Assembly: GCA_002317475.1 (NCBI GenBank)
Contig: DCIS01000152.1
Coordinates: forward strand, 7,857 to 14,057
DNA: 6,201 nt
Source of the DNA: Prevotellaceae bacterium UBA1720
GTDB lineage: Bacteria > Bacteroidota > Bacteroidia > Bacteroidales > Bacteroidaceae
Direction: 5' to 3'
The notes below the pieces were generated by a model that was given only the letters and a program-made list of their open reading frames with translations, was not told the DNA's origin and searched no databases. This document shows positions 1 to 5,384 of this stretch, in pieces. A program made the translations under genes and the position numbers. How positions within the stretch are numbered: position 1 is the stretch's first letter; each line of letters starts with the position of its first letter.

Positions 1-33
1 CGGTGTTTGTACGGTGTTTATACGGTGTTTGTA
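1..33. repeat. Three tandem copies of an 11-bp repeat
   Basis: Units CGGTGTTTGTA (1-11), CGGTGTTTATA (12-22) and CGGTGTTTGTA (23-33) follow one another without a gap. The middle copy differs by one base. The array starts at the window edge, so more copies may lie upstream. It is followed by CGTAAAC, which makes TGTTT-N6-AAACA at 26-41. The period is close to one helical turn. No coding frame is evident. It may be a copy-number-variable repeat or a protein-binding array; the sequence alone cannot decide. Confidence 0.8.
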
Positions 34-59
34 CGTAAACAACAGGAGCTCACTCTGGT

Positions 60-90
60 CGTTTGCCTGCAGTTTTAGCAAACGTTTTTT
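60..90 (+). terminator. Probable small intrinsic terminator of an upstream gene
   Basis: CGTTTGC (60-66) and GCAAACG (78-84) are perfect complements around an 11-base loop that contains CTGCAG. The stem is followed at once by six T's (85-90). This is the form of a rho-independent terminator on the + strand, and would end transcription coming from beyond the left edge. The last T's also belong to the -33 element of the next promoter, so the same inverted repeat could instead be an operator. The stem is short (7 bp), so termination may be weak. Confidence 0.5.
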
Positions 91-119
91 GGACATGCAA
101 AAAAAAAACTATAACTTTG
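88..119 (+). promoter_or_regulatory. Bacteroidota-type promoter for the GH43 gene
   Basis: TTTG at 88-91 and TAACTTTG at 112-119 match the Bacteroidota primary sigma factor consensus (-33 TTTG, -7 TAnnTTTG) with a 20-bp spacer. A tract of ten A's (99-108, with only A's apart from its flanks) lies in the spacer. Transcription would start a few bases after 119, leaving a leader of about 40 nt before the ATG at 165. No Shine-Dalgarno sequence is seen, as is usual in this phylum. Confidence 0.75.
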
Positions 120-164
120 CAGATGTGATGCAAAACGTAAACGTAACCTGCTAATATGTGCACA

Positions 165-1217
165 ATGAAAACCTTGATTTCAACCTTCCTGCTTTGCTTC
201 TGTCTGACAAGCATCGCACAGGAACCCGCAAAGAGATGGCGTGACTTCAATACAGAGACACGCGACCCTGATGCCCATGATCCCGTGATGGCCAAAGGAG
301 AGGATGGCCGCTACTATTGCTTTATGACGGGCATGAATGTGGGCGTGATTAGTAGTGACGACATGCAGACGTGGCGCCGCGAACCATCTGCCCTAAGAGA
401 GGTACCAGCATGGGCTGTGGATACTGTGAAGGGCTATCGTGGACATACCTGGGCACCGGATATCAGCTACCATAAGGGTCTCTGGCATCTCTATTATTCA
501 TGCTCCACTTTTGGTAAGAATGGCAGCGCTATAGGTCTGGCTGTCAATAAGACGCTGGATCCTGAATCGCCTGATTTCCAGTGGCAAGACAAGGGTATGG
601 TGATTGCCTCTCATCGTCGTTTGGACAACTGGAATGCTATTGACCCCAACCTCATCGTGGACAAGAAAGGGCAGCCCTGGCTAACCTATGGTTCGTTCTG
701 GGATGGCATTCAGCTGGTGAAACTCTCCAAAAAGGATTTCCAGACACCTCAGACGAAGCCTGTGACCATTGCACGTCGTGTGGATCGTCGCATCTCACTT
801 CAGGAGATGAACGACCCCACACACTTCCAGAAGGAGGGTGAAAACGTCATCGAGGCAGGCGAGAATGCTATCGAGGCACCTTTCATTTTCCGTCATGGCA
901 AGTATTACTACCTCTTCGTTAGTTTCGATTACTGCTGTCGTGGTGAGAAGTCCACCTACAAGACGGTTTATGGGCGATCCAAGAAGATTCAGGGTCCATA
1001 CGTAGACAAAGACGGCAAACCTATGGAATACGGTGGAGGCACCATGCTCTATGGTCCTTGCGAGGAATACTACGGAGTAGGGCATAGTTCGGCTTACGAG
1101 TGGGATGGCAAGTGCTATTTCATCTCACACGCTTACGTCAAGGATGCCAGAGGCTCAGCCAAGTTATTCATTCGTCCTTTGACGTTTGACAAGGATGGCT
1201 GGATTGTAAAGGAATAG
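165..1217 (+). CDS. Secreted GH43 family glycosidase, arabinan endo-1,5-alpha-L-arabinosidase-like
   Basis: A 350-residue five-bladed beta-propeller glycosidase that probably cleaves alpha-1,5-linked arabinan or arabino-oligosaccharides by inversion. Residues 1-19 form a signal peptide (MKTL, hydrophobic core, SIA-Q cleavage region). There is no convincing lipobox despite two Cys residues. The three GH43 acidic residues are visible: base D39 in HDPV, pKa modulator D160 in AIDPNL, and acid E237 in AIEAPFIF. WAPDI (96-100), LTYGSFWDGI, and GVGHSSAY with H308 are typical of the arabinanase branch. The ATG at 156 is in frame (adding MCT), but 165 begins a standard signal peptide and is preferred. 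Export to the periplasm or surface is inferred. No SusC/SusD pair or regulator is in view, so I cannot say whether it belongs to a polysaccharide utilisation locus. Family assignment is firm. Endo versus exo action and exact substrate are not determined; a xylosidase or arabinofuranosidase is the main alternative. Confidence 0.88.
   Translation: MKTLISTFLLCFCLTSIAQEPAKRWRDFNTETRDPDAHDPVMAKGEDGRYYCFMTGMNVGVISSDDMQTWRREPSALREVPAWAVDTVKGYRGHTWAPDISYHKGLWHLYYSCSTFGKNGSAIGLAVNKTLDPESPDFQWQDKGMVIASHRRLDNWNAIDPNLIVDKKGQPWLTYGSFWDGIQLVKLSKKDFQTPQTKPVTIARRVDRRISLQEMNDPTHFQKEGENVIEAGENAIEAPFIFRHGKYYYLFVSFDYCCRGEKSTYKTVYGRSKKIQGPYVDKDGKPMEYGGGTMLYGPCEEYYGVGHSSAYEWDGKCYFISHAYVKDARGSAKLFIRPLTFDKDGWIVKE
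837..878 (+). repeat. 21-bp in-frame tandem duplication spanning the GH43 catalytic acid motif
   Basis: Codons 837-857 (GENVIEA) and 858-878 (GENAIEA) are adjacent seven-residue copies differing by one residue (V/A) and five bases. The second copy holds the presumed catalytic acid E237, and the first places a similar Glu (E230) seven residues earlier. This may be an old duplication or chance convergence in a loop that is naturally rich in these residues. Confidence 0.6.
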
Positions 1218-1224
1218 TACAAAA

Positions 1225-1229
1225 AAGGA
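1225..1229 (+). promoter_or_regulatory. Shine-Dalgarno-like site that fixes the pdxB start
   Basis: AAGGA lies eight bases before the ATG at 1238, inside the 20-bp gap after the GH43 stop. Such a site is uncommon in this phylum and is not seen before the other genes here. It supports ATG 1238 over the adjoining in-frame GTG at 1235. An out-of-frame ATG at 1231 would give only a seven-codon peptide ending at 1254. Confidence 0.5.
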
Positions 1230-1237
1230 AATGTGTG

Positions 1238-2281
1238 ATGAAGGTAATCGTTGATGATAAGATCCCCTACATCAAGGGGCAGATAGAGCGTCTGGCTGAT
1301 GAGGTGGTATACCTGGCAGGAGCCAAGATCAGCCATGAGGATGTGAAGGATGCCGATGCGATGATCATACGCACGCGTACGCATTGTAATAAGGAACTGT
1401 TGGAAGGTAGCAAGGTAAGGTTCATTGCTACGGCCACCATAGGTTTTGACCACCTGGACACGAGGTACCTTGACGAGGCTGGCATTGTCTGGACCAATTG
1501 CCCTGGCTGTAATGCCACCAGTGTGGCGCAATATGTACACAGTTGCCTGTTGTTGCTGCAGAAGGAGCATGGCATGAATCTGAAAGAATGCACATTGGGC
1601 ATCATTGGTGTGGGCAACGTGGGTACTCGTGTTCTGGAGAAATGCGAGCCCTTAGTAAACAAGGTGTTGCTGAATGACCCACCAAGACAGGCACGTGAGG
1701 GGGAGAGGGGTAATCTGTCTTTTAGTCCCTTGACAGCCCTCATGGAGCAATGTGACATTATCACTATCCACACCCCCTTGGTTATGGATGGTCCTCACCC
1801 TTCCTATCACATCGTGGACGATGTCTTCCTGCATCAGCTGCCAAAGAGGCCTGTCATCATAAATTGTGGACGAGGCGAGGTAGTGGACAATATTGCCTTG
1901 GAGGAGGCTTTGGACGAAGGTCGTATACGTCAAGCCATCATCGACACCTGGGAGAACGAACCCAATATCCGCCTTTCATTATTGAATAAGGTATACATCG
2001 GTACACCTCACATAGCAGGCTATAGTGCTGATGGTAAGGCCAATGCCACGCGCATGTCACTTCAGGCCCTGGCAAGATGGATGGGCAGGGAAATCTCGTT
2101 TGATGAAGTCCAGGCTCCACCCTTGCCAGCAGGTACTATCACTGCCACCTCTCCAGAGGAGATAGCTCTGCAACTGTATAATCCCATGAACGATAGCGAT
2201 AAACTCAAGCACAATCCTGAAGGATTTGAGTTGCAACGAGGAGGTTACCCATTGCGTAGAGAGGTACATTTTGAAGCATAA
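1238..2281 (+). CDS. pdxB: Erythronate-4-phosphate dehydrogenase (PdxB)
   Basis: Oxidises 4-phospho-D-erythronate to 2-oxo-3-hydroxy-4-phosphobutanoate in the DXP-dependent pathway to pyridoxal phosphate; cytoplasmic, using a nicotinamide cofactor. The 347-residue protein has the D-2-hydroxyacid dehydrogenase layout: a substrate domain split around a Rossmann fold with GVGNVG (124-129) and the cofactor-specificity region around D147. The catalytic triad is R212 (CGRGEVVD), E241 (WENEP) and H258 (GTPHIAGYS). NDPPR (146-150) and HTPLVMDGPHPSYH separate PdxB from SerA and other family members. After the fold, YNPMNDSDKLK...FELQRGGYPLRRE resembles the C-terminal PdxB dimerisation region, shorter than in E. 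coli (378 aa overall there). It follows the GH43 gene by 20 bp with no terminator visible, so the two are likely cotranscribed despite unrelated roles. The listed longer frame starts at GTG 1235; ATG 1238 is preferred. Confidence 0.9.
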   Translation: MKVIVDDKIPYIKGQIERLADEVVYLAGAKISHEDVKDADAMIIRTRTHCNKELLEGSKVRFIATATIGFDHLDTRYLDEAGIVWTNCPGCNATSVAQYVHSCLLLLQKEHGMNLKECTLGIIGVGNVGTRVLEKCEPLVNKVLLNDPPRQAREGERGNLSFSPLTALMEQCDIITIHTPLVMDGPHPSYHIVDDVFLHQLPKRPVIINCGRGEVVDNIALEEALDEGRIRQAIIDTWENEPNIRLSLLNKVYIGTPHIAGYSADGKANATRMSLQALARWMGREISFDEVQAPPLPAGTITATSPEEIALQLYNPMNDSDKLKHNPEGFELQRGGYPLRREVHFEA

Positions 2282-2315
2282 AATGTAGGAAAATATCCCT
2301 AAAGGCAGCAAAAAC

Positions 2316-2342
2316 TTGCACAAATTATACCCGAATGTGCAA
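2316..2342. repeat. Perfect 7-bp inverted repeat upstream of the acpP promoter
   Basis: TTGCACA (2316-2322) and TGTGCAA (2336-2342) are exact inverted copies 13 bp apart, with centres 20 bp (two helical turns) apart. The spacing suits a dimeric regulator. On the + strand the repeat is followed by A's, not T's, so it is not a + strand terminator for pdxB. On the - strand T's do follow, but there is no - strand gene to terminate. It lies 26 bp before the -33 element of acpP. An operator role is inferred. Confidence 0.5.
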
Positions 2343-2367
2343 AAAACGCAATTTTATGCCGTAAATA

Positions 2368-2399
2368 TTTGCATATAAATTTAAAATGTAGTTACTTTG
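2368..2399 (+). promoter_or_regulatory. Bacteroidota-type promoter for acpP and probably the whole lipid/RNase operon
   Basis: TTTG at 2368-2371 and TTACTTTG at 2392-2399 fit the TTTG / TAnnTTTG consensus with one mismatch (T for the second-position A) and the same 20-bp spacer as the GH43 promoter. The spacer and flanks are very A/T-rich, as expected for a strong promoter. The leader to the acpP ATG would be about 45-50 nt, A-rich and without a Shine-Dalgarno sequence. Confidence 0.7.
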
Positions 2400-2408
2400 C
2401 ACCGCAAA
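2396..2408. repeat. TTTGC-ACC-GCAAA palindrome over the acpP -7 element and start region
   Basis: Five-base arms TTTGC (2396-2400) and GCAAA (2404-2408) are perfect inverted copies with a 3-base centre. The left arm is part of the -7 element, and the right arm falls about where transcription should begin. A protein bound here would block RNA polymerase; in the transcript it could form only a tiny hairpin. Its short length means chance is a real possibility. Confidence 0.45.
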
Positions 2409-2452
2409 ATTGAGATTATCAAGAAAGTATTATAATTAAAATCACTGAAATC

Positions 2453-2689
2453 ATGTCAGAAATTGAAGCTAAAGTAAAAGAGATTATCGTAGAGAAGTTG
2501 GGTGTTGATGAGGCAGACGTAGTTGCTGAGGCATCTTTCACCAACGACCTTGGTGCTGATTCACTTGACACTGTAGAGCTCATCATGGAGTTCGAGAACA
2601 AGTTCGCTATCACCATTCCCGATGATCAGGCAGAGAAGATCTCTACCGTTGGCGACGCTATCGCTTACATCGAGGAGCACCAGGCTTAA
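2453..2689 (+). CDS. acpP: Acyl carrier protein
   Basis: A 78-residue acidic four-helix carrier that holds growing acyl chains as thioesters on 4'-phosphopantetheine during type II fatty acid synthesis in the cytoplasm. The attachment serine is S37 within LGADSLDTVELIM, equivalent to S36 of E. coli ACP. Length and helix pattern are standard for the family, including the acidic recognition helix (DSLDTVELIMEFE) and the C-terminal helix ending IAYIEEHQA. It has its own promoter upstream. Codons are strongly biased to GAG, GGT, GCT, ATC and AAG, as expected for one of the most abundant cell proteins. The next gene, fabF, is 163 bp away behind two hairpins, suggesting that most transcripts stop or are processed after acpP. 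Confidence 0.97.
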   Translation: MSEIEAKVKEIIVEKLGVDEADVVAEASFTNDLGADSLDTVELIMEFENKFAITIPDDQAEKISTVGDAIAYIEEHQA

Positions 2690-2703
2690 TATAAGCACTA
2701 CTT

Positions 2704-2752
2704 TTAAGGGTTAATGGCAAGGAAGCAATAGGTCTTTACCATTAGCCCTTAA
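2704..2752 (+). terminator. Long stem-loop after acpP: leaky terminator or RNA processing site
   Basis: Arms 2704-2722 and 2734-2752 pair over 19 positions (16 Watson-Crick, two G-U, one C-A mismatch) around an 11-base loop 2723-2733. The outer 14 positions, from TTAAGGG, are unbroken. The hairpin starts 14 bases after the acpP stop. The following TCATTCTTTTA is T-rich but interrupted, so termination would be partial. Read-through would supply fabF, rnc and GH3. The near-perfect duplex is also a plausible RNase III substrate. Confidence 0.75.
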
Positions 2753-2778
2753 TCATTCTTTTACGAAGAAAATCAGGT

Positions 2779-2812
2779 AAGATGGAAGGGTGAAATGACA
2801 CCTTTGCATCTT
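2779..2812 (+). other. Second hairpin in the acpP-fabF gap
   Basis: Arms 2779-2792 and 2799-2812 pair over 14 positions with one G-G mismatch and one G-U pair, closing a six-base loop AAATGA. No run of T's follows directly, so this is more likely a leader structure or a processing or stability element than a terminator. It ends 40 bases before the fabF ATG, and an A/U-rich single-stranded stretch separates it from the start codon. The 3' arm contains CACCTTTG, a poor match to a -7 element without a -33 partner. Confidence 0.6.
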
Positions 2813-2852
2813 CAATTATAAATATAAGTATACAGTTTTTTAGCAAATTTTT

Positions 2853-4118
2853 ATGGAACTGAAAAGAGTTGTTGTAACAGGTATGGGTGCCGTTACTCCC
2901 CTTGGAAATACAGCTGAGGAGACCTGGCAGAACATTGTTGCCGGTAAGAGCGGTGCTGCACCTATCACCCTTTTCGATGCATCTGCCTTCAAGACACAGT
3001 TTGCCTGTGAGGTGAAGGGTCTGGATGTAGAGAAGTACATTGACAAGAAAGAGGCTCGCAAGATGGACCGTTACTGCCAGTTGGCACTCTGTGCTGCTAC
3101 TCAGGCTGTTGACGATGCCAATCTGGACCTTGAGAATGAGGATAAGAACCGTATTGGCGTAGTATTGGGCGTAGGTATCGGTGGTATGAAGACCTTCGAG
3201 GAGGAGATCACCAACTGGGCTATCAATGGCGAGAAGATGGGTCCACGTTTCGGACCAATGTTCGTACCCAAGATGATTTCTGATATTGCTGCAGGTCATA
3301 TCAGCATCAAGTATGGTTTCCACGGTCCCAACTACATCACTTCAAGTGCATGTGCAAGCTCAACCAACGCTTTGGCTGACGCTTTCAACCTGATTCGTCT
3401 GGGTAAGGCAAATATCATCGTAAGTGGTGGTGCTGAGGCTGCAATCCTCCCCAGCGGTGTAGGTGGTTTCAACGCTATGAAGGCGCTTTCAACCCGCAAC
3501 GATGAGCCCGAAAAGGCAAGTCGTCCCTTCAGCGCAAGCCGTGATGGTTTCATCATGGGTGAGGGTAGTGGTGTCCTGATTCTTGAGGAACTGGAGCACG
3601 CAAAGGCTCGTGGTGCTAAGATCTATGCTGAGATGGTAGGTGCTGGTATGAGTGCAGATGCTCACCACATCACCGCTTCTCATCCCGAAGGTCTGGGTGC
3701 AATCCTCGTTATGCAGAACGCATTGGAGGATGCTGAGATGAAGCCCGAGGATATTGATTACATCAACGTTCACGGCACCAGCACCCATGTGGGTGATATC
3801 AGCGAGGCAAAGGCTATCCAGGCAGTCTTTGGTCAGCATGCATACGAACTGAATATCAGCTCTACCAAGAGTATGACTGGTCACCTTCTGGGTGCTGCAG
3901 GTTCAGTAGAGGCCATGTTCAGCGTACTGAGTGTTCAGAACGACATCGTACCTCCCACCATCAACCACGAAGAGGGTGACAATGACGAGGAGATCGACTA
4001 CAACCTGAACTTTACCTTCAATCAGGCACAGAAGCGTACCGTACGTGCTGCACTGAGCAACACCTTCGGTTTCGGTGGTCACAATGCATGTGTAATCTTC
4101 AAGAAGTACGCTGAGTAA
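2853..4118 (+). CDS. fabF: Beta-ketoacyl-ACP synthase II (FabF)
   Basis: Condenses malonyl-ACP with acyl-ACP to lengthen fatty acids by two carbons, with CO2 release; a cytoplasmic thiolase-fold homodimer. The 421 residues match the family length. The Cys-His-His triad is C167 (TSSACASSTNA), H307 (VHGTSTH) and H344 (SMTGHLLGAAGS), with conserved K339 just before. The FGFGGH gating loop is at 405-410. Two positions differ from the E. coli enzyme: H312 where Pro usually follows HGTST, and H410 where E. coli has Thr. The latter seems normal for Bacteroidota. Placement after acpP is the classical arrangement. The 33-bp gap to rnc holds no terminator, so the two are likely cotranscribed. Codon use is as biased as in acpP, implying high expression. 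No Shine-Dalgarno sequence precedes the ATG, only an A/T-rich stretch. Confidence 0.96.
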   Translation: MELKRVVVTGMGAVTPLGNTAEETWQNIVAGKSGAAPITLFDASAFKTQFACEVKGLDVEKYIDKKEARKMDRYCQLALCAATQAVDDANLDLENEDKNRIGVVLGVGIGGMKTFEEEITNWAINGEKMGPRFGPMFVPKMISDIAAGHISIKYGFHGPNYITSSACASSTNALADAFNLIRLGKANIIVSGGAEAAILPSGVGGFNAMKALSTRNDEPEKASRPFSASRDGFIMGEGSGVLILEELEHAKARGAKIYAEMVGAGMSADAHHITASHPEGLGAILVMQNALEDAEMKPEDIDYINVHGTSTHVGDISEAKAIQAVFGQHAYELNISSTKSMTGHLLGAAGSVEAMFSVLSVQNDIVPPTINHEEGDNDEEIDYNLNFTFNQAQKRTVRAALSNTFGFGGHNACVIFKKYAE

Positions 4119-4151
4119 TCATTAAGGTACTCTGAAAAGAACAGATATACA

Positions 4152-5384
4152 GTGTATATAGAAAATCTTATCAATAAGATAAAGCTCCCCTTCCGAAAGG
4201 ATAAGGAGCTTTATCGTCGTTTATATGCAATCCTTGGGTTCTACCCCAAAGACATTGCTCTCTACAAGCAGGCTCTACAGCATAAGTCATTGGCAATCAG
4301 GGGAAAAGATGGTCGAGGCGTGAATAATGAGCGTTTGGAGTTCTTGGGCGATGCTGTCTTGGATGCAATTGTGGGCGACATTGTCTATCGTCATTTTCAA
4401 GGCAAGAACGAGGGGTTCCTGACCAACACGCGCAGCAAACTGGTGCAGCGTGAGATGCTGGGAAAACTGGCTGTGGAAATGGGTATAGACAAGCTTGTTC
4501 GCTACAATGGTCAGAACCAGACTCCTCACAGTTACATGGCGGGCAATGCTTTCGAGGCATTGGTTGGTGCCATCTACTTGGATTATGGTTATGCCCGTTG
4601 TATGGACTTCATGAAGGGTCGTATCCTCTCTCGCCTGGTCAATATCGACAAGGTGGCTTATCAGGAGGTAAACTTCAAGAGCAAGTTGTTGGAATGGAGC
4701 CAGAAGAACCGTATCCGCCTCGTCTACGAGGACAGCGAGCAGCGTAAGGCTAATGGTAACAGCAGTAGTTTCTACAGCGAGGTAATCATTGAGGGCATTA
4801 TGGCAGGTAGCGGAAAGGGATTCTCGAAGAAGGAAGCTCAGCAAAATGCTTCCAAGGATGCCCTTTATCGCCTGAAGAAGCAGAGAGGCTTTGATCAGAG
4901 CATCTTTGATGCTAAGGGTAAGCGTACCGCCATGGAGGAGCAGCCTCAGGCTCTCTTGCCTGAGATTCCCGACGAACTGCTTCAGCCTCAGAAAGCAGAA
5001 AGTGGAAGGCAGAAGTCTCAACCCTCAAAGCCAAAAGCAGAAAGACCCAAGCAGGAGAAGAAGCAGGAAGTAACCCGTGCTGAGGAGAAGGTCGTTGAGG
5101 AAAAGCAGGAAAAACCATCAGAGAAGAGACCTGCAAGAAGAAAGCCTGCCAAGGTTGAAGACAAAGAAAAGCCAGCTAAAGTAGAAGAAAAGGAGAAACC
5201 CGCAAAGGTTGAGGAAAAGGAGAAGCCTGTAAAGGTTGAGGAGAAACCTGTTGTTGAGGCAACTACGGCAGAGACTCCCTCTAATCCCGAGGAACCTAAA
5301 CGTAAGCCTCGTCGTCGTCATGGTCATAAGCCCAAGACACAATTAAAACCAAGCACGGAGAACTCAGGCTCCGAAGCCGTATGA
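4152..5384 (+). CDS. rnc: Ribonuclease III with long charged C-terminal extension
   Basis: Cuts double-stranded RNA in rRNA maturation and mRNA control. Of 410 residues, about 250 form the normal enzyme: a nuclease domain (about 25-165) with the signature NERLEFLGDAVLD at 59-71 giving acidic E60, E63 and D67, then GNAFEALVGA (131-140) with E135. A double-stranded RNA-binding domain (about 172-243) ends in KKEAQQNASKDAL. The position of E. coli D114 is N132 here. From about residue 250 a roughly 160-residue Lys/Glu/Pro-rich, probably disordered tail follows, including four 9-residue repeats (331-366) and a basic patch KRKPRRRHGHKPK (383-395). E. coli RNase III has 226 residues and no such tail. 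The start is GTG 4152: an in-frame stop (the fabF TAA) lies upstream with no ATG between. The stop overlaps the next start as ATGA. Confidence 0.94.
   Translation: MYIENLINKIKLPFRKDKELYRRLYAILGFYPKDIALYKQALQHKSLAIRGKDGRGVNNERLEFLGDAVLDAIVGDIVYRHFQGKNEGFLTNTRSKLVQREMLGKLAVEMGIDKLVRYNGQNQTPHSYMAGNAFEALVGAIYLDYGYARCMDFMKGRILSRLVNIDKVAYQEVNFKSKLLEWSQKNRIRLVYEDSEQRKANGNSSSFYSEVIIEGIMAGSGKGFSKKEAQQNASKDALYRLKKQRGFDQSIFDAKGKRTAMEEQPQALLPEIPDELLQPQKAESGRQKSQPSKPKAERPKQEKKQEVTRAEEKVVEEKQEKPSEKRPARRKPAKVEDKEKPAKVEEKEKPAKVEEKEKPVKVEEKPVVEATTAETPSNPEEPKRKPRRRHGHKPKTQLKPSTENSGSEAV
5142..5249 (+). repeat. Four 27-bp coding repeats in the RNase III tail
   Basis: Units 5142-5168, 5169-5195, 5196-5222 and 5223-5249 encode KPAKVEDKE, KPAKVEEKE, KPAKVEEKE and KPVKVEEKP. 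Units 2 and 3 are identical in protein but differ at six of nine codons, all synonymously. The array is therefore not a fresh slippage product; the peptide pattern seems to have been kept while the DNA drifted. Confidence 0.85.

Noticed and set aside
1231..1254. Seven-codon leader peptide ATG TGT ... TGA overlapping the pdxB start
   Set aside because: It overlaps the real start out of frame, is only one base from the Shine-Dalgarno-like site, and has no feature of a known attenuator.
2316..2342. TTGCACA/TGTGCAA repeat as the pdxB terminator
   Set aside because: A + strand terminator needs U's after the stem; here A's follow. I see no convincing terminator after pdxB.
2799..2806. CACCTTTG as a promoter -7 element for fabF
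   Set aside because: The first base is wrong and no TTTG lies about 20 bp upstream (2775-2778 reads AGGT). The bases are explained as the 3' arm of the second hairpin.
2742..3323. 193-residue - strand open frame across the acpP-fabF gap and the fabF start
   Set aside because: It runs through both hairpins and conserved FabF coding sequence, and shows no recognisable domain.
4287..5021. 244-residue open frame on the - strand across rnc
   Set aside because: It lies wholly opposite a well-recognised RNase III gene, its translation resembles no family I know, and it has no promoter or start signal. It is a shadow of the biased codon use on the + strand.
5142..5249. CRISPR-like repeat array
   Set aside because: The 27-bp units are contiguous, in frame, lack spacers and encode a coherent charged peptide inside the RNase III gene.
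5118..5342. Leu/Phe-rich, membrane-like 74-residue frame on the - strand
   Set aside because: The hydrophobicity is the reverse complement of Lys/Glu codons (AAG/GAG read as CTT/CTC) in the RNase III tail, not a real membrane protein.
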